Of a DNA stretch of 8,955 nt, positions 6,219 to 8,955 are shown piece by piece. The notes under the pieces are model-generated. The model had not been told where the DNA came from and made no database searches. It saw only the letters and a list, made by a program, of their open reading frames with translations. The translations under genes and the position numbers were made by a program. Source of the DNA: Planctomycetota bacterium (GTDB lineage Bacteria > Planctomycetota > Phycisphaerae > WQYP01); assembly GCA_021798635.1 (NCBI GenBank), contig JAJZGH010000209.1, forward strand, positions 1-8,955. Reading direction: 5' to 3'. Positions within the stretch are counted from its first letter, which is position 1; the number at the start of each line of letters is the position of its first letter.

Positions 6219-7679
6219 TCAGGCTGACGCGCCGACGGGTGTGCGCAGCGATTCCCGGGATACTTCCTGCGGCGTTGGTTCCCATCCGGTCTCCTGGCCG
6301 GCTTCTTCCAGGGATTTGCCTGCGGGTTCTTTGATACATACGGCAGTCAGCACCAAACCTACCAGCGACATGCCCGCAGAGAGCAGCATTCCGCCGCCGA
6401 AGCCCAGCTTCGCAAGAATGCCGTTAAGGAACAGCACGCCGAGGAATGCACCGATTTTAGCGATGCCTGCCGAGATTCCATGACCGGTGGTGCGCAGATT
6501 AACTGGATACAGTTCCGCGGCCAGCACAAATGTTGTGACATTCGGTCCGAATTCAGCGAAAAAGTAACTGAGTCCGAATACGGTTATGAAGGCGGCAGCG
6601 TTCTGGGCTAATGCGGGAATAAGTCCCAGCGCCAGGAACATCAACCCCATCAGAGCAAAACCCATCATCTGGATGAATTTACGCCCCAGTTTATCGCTGA
6701 ACATAAATGCAAAGACATAGCCGGGAACCGCAAATATCCCGAAGATCAAAACATTCCAGGCTACCGTGGTCATCAGAGACGCATGGGGAGCGACTGAATT
6801 AATGATCGTTGGCATGCCGATGGTGTTGCCATAGTACGCGTAGTCAAAAACAAACCAGCAGCCGGCGGTGCCCAGCAGGGTCAGAGCGTACTTGGCCAGA
6901 GGCTCACGCACCACAGCGGTGGCTTCGCGGGCTGCGGGCCGGGCGACGCCCTCGGAATAGGCTCTTAAAGACTGCGCCGCCGCTGTCGCCTGTCCTTTAG
7001 CACGGGCGAGCCACCGCGGAGATTCCGGCATCGTCCGCCGCAGAATAATGACGCCCATGGCCGGCAGAGCGCCCAAGCCCAGGGCAATGCGCCACGTCAG
7101 GTCGTGGCTGACGCCGGCGGCCAGCATTGTTAAAATCGCAATCGGCCCGGCGAGAAAACCCAGCGCCTGGCAGGAAAATACCATGCCCACCATTTTTCCG
7201 CGCGACTCGCGGTTGGCATATTCACTCATGAGAACAGCGGATAATGGATAATCACCACCAATACCAAAACCCATAATCGTGCGCCATAAAATCATGGAAA
7301 AGGGACCTGCGGCTAACGCACTTCCGATGGCTCCGACGGTCATCAGGATGGCTTCAATGCCGTAAACACTCTTACGGCCGATTTTGTCGGCAATCATCCC
7401 AAATACGATGGCTCCGACAAATGTTGCCGCAAGGGACACCGACCCTACCAACCCCATGGTCCAGGCAAAATCAGCTTTGCTACCGCCACCGGCGAGAAAG
7501 CCTTTCATCCATTCCGGGCCGGCCAGGGCCAAGGCTGTGCCAATGACGGTCAAGTCAAAGGCGGAGGTAAAAAATCCCATGCCCGCAGTGATAATCGCCC
7601 GCAGATGAAAGCCGCTGAATTTTACTTCGTTCAGCGCCTCCGAAACTTCCGCGGCGTGAAGTTCATTGTTTACTGCCAT
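6219..7679 (-). CDS. MFS transporter, phosphate:H+ symporter (PHS/Pho84-like) type
   Basis: A 486-residue, 12-segment major facilitator that most resembles the PHS family, which imports inorganic phosphate with protons across the inner membrane. Visible signatures are GMGFFTSAFDL (33-43) in helix 1, the MFS motif DKIGRKS (98-104), the PHS-type GIGGDYPLSAV (139-149), PESPRWL (218-224) before the central loop, WFVFDYAYYG (275-284), the second DKLGRKF (329-335), FAEFGPNVTTF (374-384) and GISAGIAKIGA (401-411). Candidate substrate residues by analogy with Pho84/PiPT are Asp42, Asp143, Trp275, Asp279, Asn380 and Lys408. In helix 1, Ser39 stands where many PHS proteins have a second acidic residue. 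GAGGAG lies 8 bases before the ATG. A different organic or inorganic anion is possible, since bacterial PHS-like proteins are little studied. The gene is monocistronic, with a strong terminator. Confidence 0.88.
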   Translation of the reverse strand: MAVNNELHAAEVSEALNEVKFSGFHLRAIITAGMGFFTSAFDLTVIGTALALAGPEWMKGFLAGGGSKADFAWTMGLVGSVSLAATFVGAIVFGMIADKIGRKSVYGIEAILMTVGAIGSALAAGPFSMILWRTIMGFGIGGDYPLSAVLMSEYANRESRGKMVGMVFSCQALGFLAGPIAILTMLAAGVSHDLTWRIALGLGALPAMGVIILRRTMPESPRWLARAKGQATAAAQSLRAYSEGVARPAAREATAVVREPLAKYALTLLGTAGCWFVFDYAYYGNTIGMPTIINSVAPHASLMTTVAWNVLIFGIFAVPGYVFAFMFSDKLGRKFIQMMGFALMGLMFLALGLIPALAQNAAAFITVFGLSYFFAEFGPNVTTFVLAAELYPVNLRTTGHGISAGIAKIGAFLGVLFLNGILAKLGFGGGMLLSAGMSLVGLVLTAVCIKEPAGKSLEEAGQETGWEPTPQEVSRESLRTPVGASA

Positions 7680-7687
7680 GATAGTAA

Positions 7688-7693
7688 CTCCTC
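7688..7693 (-). promoter_or_regulatory. Strong ribosome binding site of the MFS gene
   Basis: GAGGAG on the minus strand with an 8-base gap to the ATG at 7679; it fixes the start of the transporter. Confidence 0.7.
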
Positions 7694-7752
7694 AAAAACC
7701 GCAGGACCCGAAAAACCGACACGGACTTTCGCAGGGCCGACGGACCATAACC

Positions 7753-7813
7753 GATATAAGTTCTACGCGATGAGTTTTTTAATTCGGGTTGTGTTGTGTT
7801 AATTTTTGGTGAA
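7753..7813 (-). promoter_or_regulatory. Candidate promoter and PHO-box-like repeat of the MFS gene
   Basis: On the minus strand, TTCACC (7808-7813), five A, then TTAACA (7797-7802) form two hexamers at an 11-base period, as in PhoP-type PHO boxes (TTCACA/TTAACA with 5-base gaps, or 11-base direct units). Downstream is a weak promoter match: TTAAAA (7777-7782), 18 bases, TATATC (7753-7758). Box, then -35, then -10 is the order expected for activation by phosphate starvation, and it agrees with a phosphate transporter. Each part alone is weak, and PhoP use in this organism is not known. Confidence 0.3.
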
Positions 7814-7867
7814 TATGTTTAACCGAGCAATAAGACCGACGGCCGCAACAGAACAACTCCGCTGGCG

Positions 7868-8955
7868 TTACTCGGTATCCGGCGTGAGGATTTTGAGGTA
7901 ATGATGGTATGCGTAGACACGATCCCGGCGTTTGCCGGTGGTTTCGCGCAGAATATCCATAACCTGCAGCAACTCGATGCTCCGAGCAGCTGTCGGCTTG
8001 CTGACGTTCAACAGTCGGACCACCAATGACAATGTCACGACGGGGTGAGCAGGCAGCAGCTCGGCGAGCCGGACGGCTGCCACGGTGGCCTTGGCATGAC
8101 CGGACACCCTGGCTCGATCGGTGGCCGTCAGGGTAAAAAGGTGTTGAGCCGCGGTTATTGCATCCTCTGCTGCTTCTGCCACACAACTTAGGAAAAATCG
8201 CGTCCAGCCTTCCCAGTCGCCATGCAGTCGCACGGCGTTGAGATGTTCATAGTATTCCCGCTGATGTCGCTTGAACGCCACGCTAAGATACAGCAGCGGA
8301 TCATTCAGCAATCCCCAATGCTCCAGCAGCAGCGCTATGAGTAAACGCCCGATCCGGCCATTGCCATCCAGAAAGGGATGGATGGTCTCAAATTGAACAT
8401 GCGCTAACCCGGCGCGTACCAGCGGCGGCAGCGGATCCTCGGTATGTAGCCACTTTTCCAGCGTCGATAAAAGGTCTGACACGACTTCCGGCGGCGGTGG
8501 CACAAAACGGGCGTTGCCCGGTCGGCTGCCACCAATCCAATTTTGGCTACGGCGGATTTCGCCAGGCTGCTTATCGTTGCCGCGAGCTCCCTTCATCAGT
8601 CGTCGATGAGCTTCGCAGAGAAGCCGCCTTCCCAAGGGAAGCCCTTTGGGCCGGGCGAGTTCCCGTCGGGCGTAGGTGAGAGCCGCGATATAATTGCATA
8701 CTTCTCCTACCTCCTCAGGCTGCTGGGCCGGCTCTCCCGCCTCAAACGTCAACACATCCTGAAATGTCGCCTGCGTGCCCTCGATTTGTGACGTAATGAG
8801 CGCTTCCTTCCGCACGAAGCCATAAAGAAACCAGTCTGCATTGGGCACCATGTCGGCCGCAACGCTGAGCTTGCCCAACGCGGCGTTGGCATTGGCCAAT
8901 ATCCGCAGTATCGGCGCGTCCAAGGTCAGCCGCGGGTTCCGGGGCGGCAATGGCG
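7868..8955 (-). CDS. Fic family AMP-transferase with winged helix (5' end probably off window)
   Basis: Fic proteins transfer AMP from ATP to hydroxyl side chains of target proteins. Numbering from the TTG at 8950, TSQIEG at 53-58 fits the inhibitory (S/T)xxxE(G/N) motif, placed N-terminal (class II). The catalytic loop HPFLDGNGRIGR at 191-202 is canonical, with His191 as the base, Asp195 for metal and Arg202 for ATP phosphates. A proline-rich flap (RFVPPPPEVV, 148-157) precedes it, and a C-terminal winged helix lies at about 304-350 (VVRLLNVSKPTAARSIELL). The frame stays open to the right edge. Relatives begin 20-30 residues before LDAPILRIL, so the true start is probably beyond 8955 and the TTG is not trusted. 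It runs in the same direction as the MFS gene but with a 188-base gap, so it is probably separate. It may regulate itself through the winged helix and AMPylation. Confidence 0.9.
   Translation of the reverse strand, partial: PLPPRNPRLTLDAPILRILANANAALGKLSVAADMVPNADWFLYGFVRKEALITSQIEGTQATFQDVLTFEAGEPAQQPEEVGEVCNYIAALTYARRELARPKGLPLGRRLLCEAHRRLMKGARGNDKQPGEIRRSQNWIGGSRPGNARFVPPPPEVVSDLLSTLEKWLHTEDPLPPLVRAGLAHVQFETIHPFLDGNGRIGRLLIALLLEHWGLLNDPLLYLSVAFKRHQREYYEHLNAVRLHGDWEGWTRFFLSCVAEAAEDAITAAQHLFTLTATDRARVSGHAKATVAAVRLAELLPAHPVVTLSLVVRLLNVSKPTAARSIELLQVMDILRETTGKRRDRVYAYHHYLKILTPDTE

Overview
The window is about 9 kb of GC-rich bacterial chromosome with seven protein-coding loci, one of them broken. 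The long secreted transglutaminase-like protein, the divergent dus and the mix of orphan membrane genes best fit a planctomycete (Phycisphaerae-like). This is a judgement from protein style only, since no rRNA or other firm marker is present.

Layout. (1) 1-970, minus strand: a tRNA-dihydrouridine synthase, cut at its 3' end by the window edge. A 15-bp dyad lies just upstream of its start. (2) 1068-2972, minus: a secreted transglutaminase-like cysteine-fold protein with a long helical C-terminal part. (3) 3165-3890, plus, divergent from (2): an orphan polytopic membrane protein with a perfect -10 box so close to its ATG that the mRNA is probably leaderless. (4) 4077-5036, plus: a fusion of a ferritin-like di-iron domain with a VIT/CCC1 membrane domain (MbfA-type iron exporter), behind a TATAAT box and an operator-like palindrome. 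(5) 5239-5873, minus: an mntA-hepT (MNT/HEPN) toxin-antitoxin operon with the usual ATGA overlap. The hepT frame carries a TAA at codon 24, so the toxin is broken or shortened. (6) Two related copies of an approximately 90-130 bp repeat (from 5072 and from 5998) lie in the same orientation on either side of this operon. (7) 6219-7679, minus: an MFS transporter of the phosphate:H+ symporter (PHS) type, with a good Shine-Dalgarno, a PHO-box-like direct repeat upstream and a very strong intrinsic terminator downstream. (8) 7868 to the right edge, minus: a Fic-domain AMP-transferase with an N-terminal inhibitory motif and a C-terminal winged helix, probably missing its first residues.

The genes look like independent single units, not one pathway. 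Iron export and phosphate uptake are separate homeostasis functions. The mntA-hepT pair and the fic gene are both AMP-transfer-type regulatory or toxin modules and, with the repeats, mark the right half as the more accessory part. I found no tRNA, rRNA, CRISPR array or intact insertion sequence. The observations most worth a second look are the nonsense-interrupted hepT between two repeat copies, the leaderless membrane gene, the palindrome before mbfA, and a shared A-tract/GG-CAGG motif in two distant hairpins that suggests a small dispersed palindromic repeat family.
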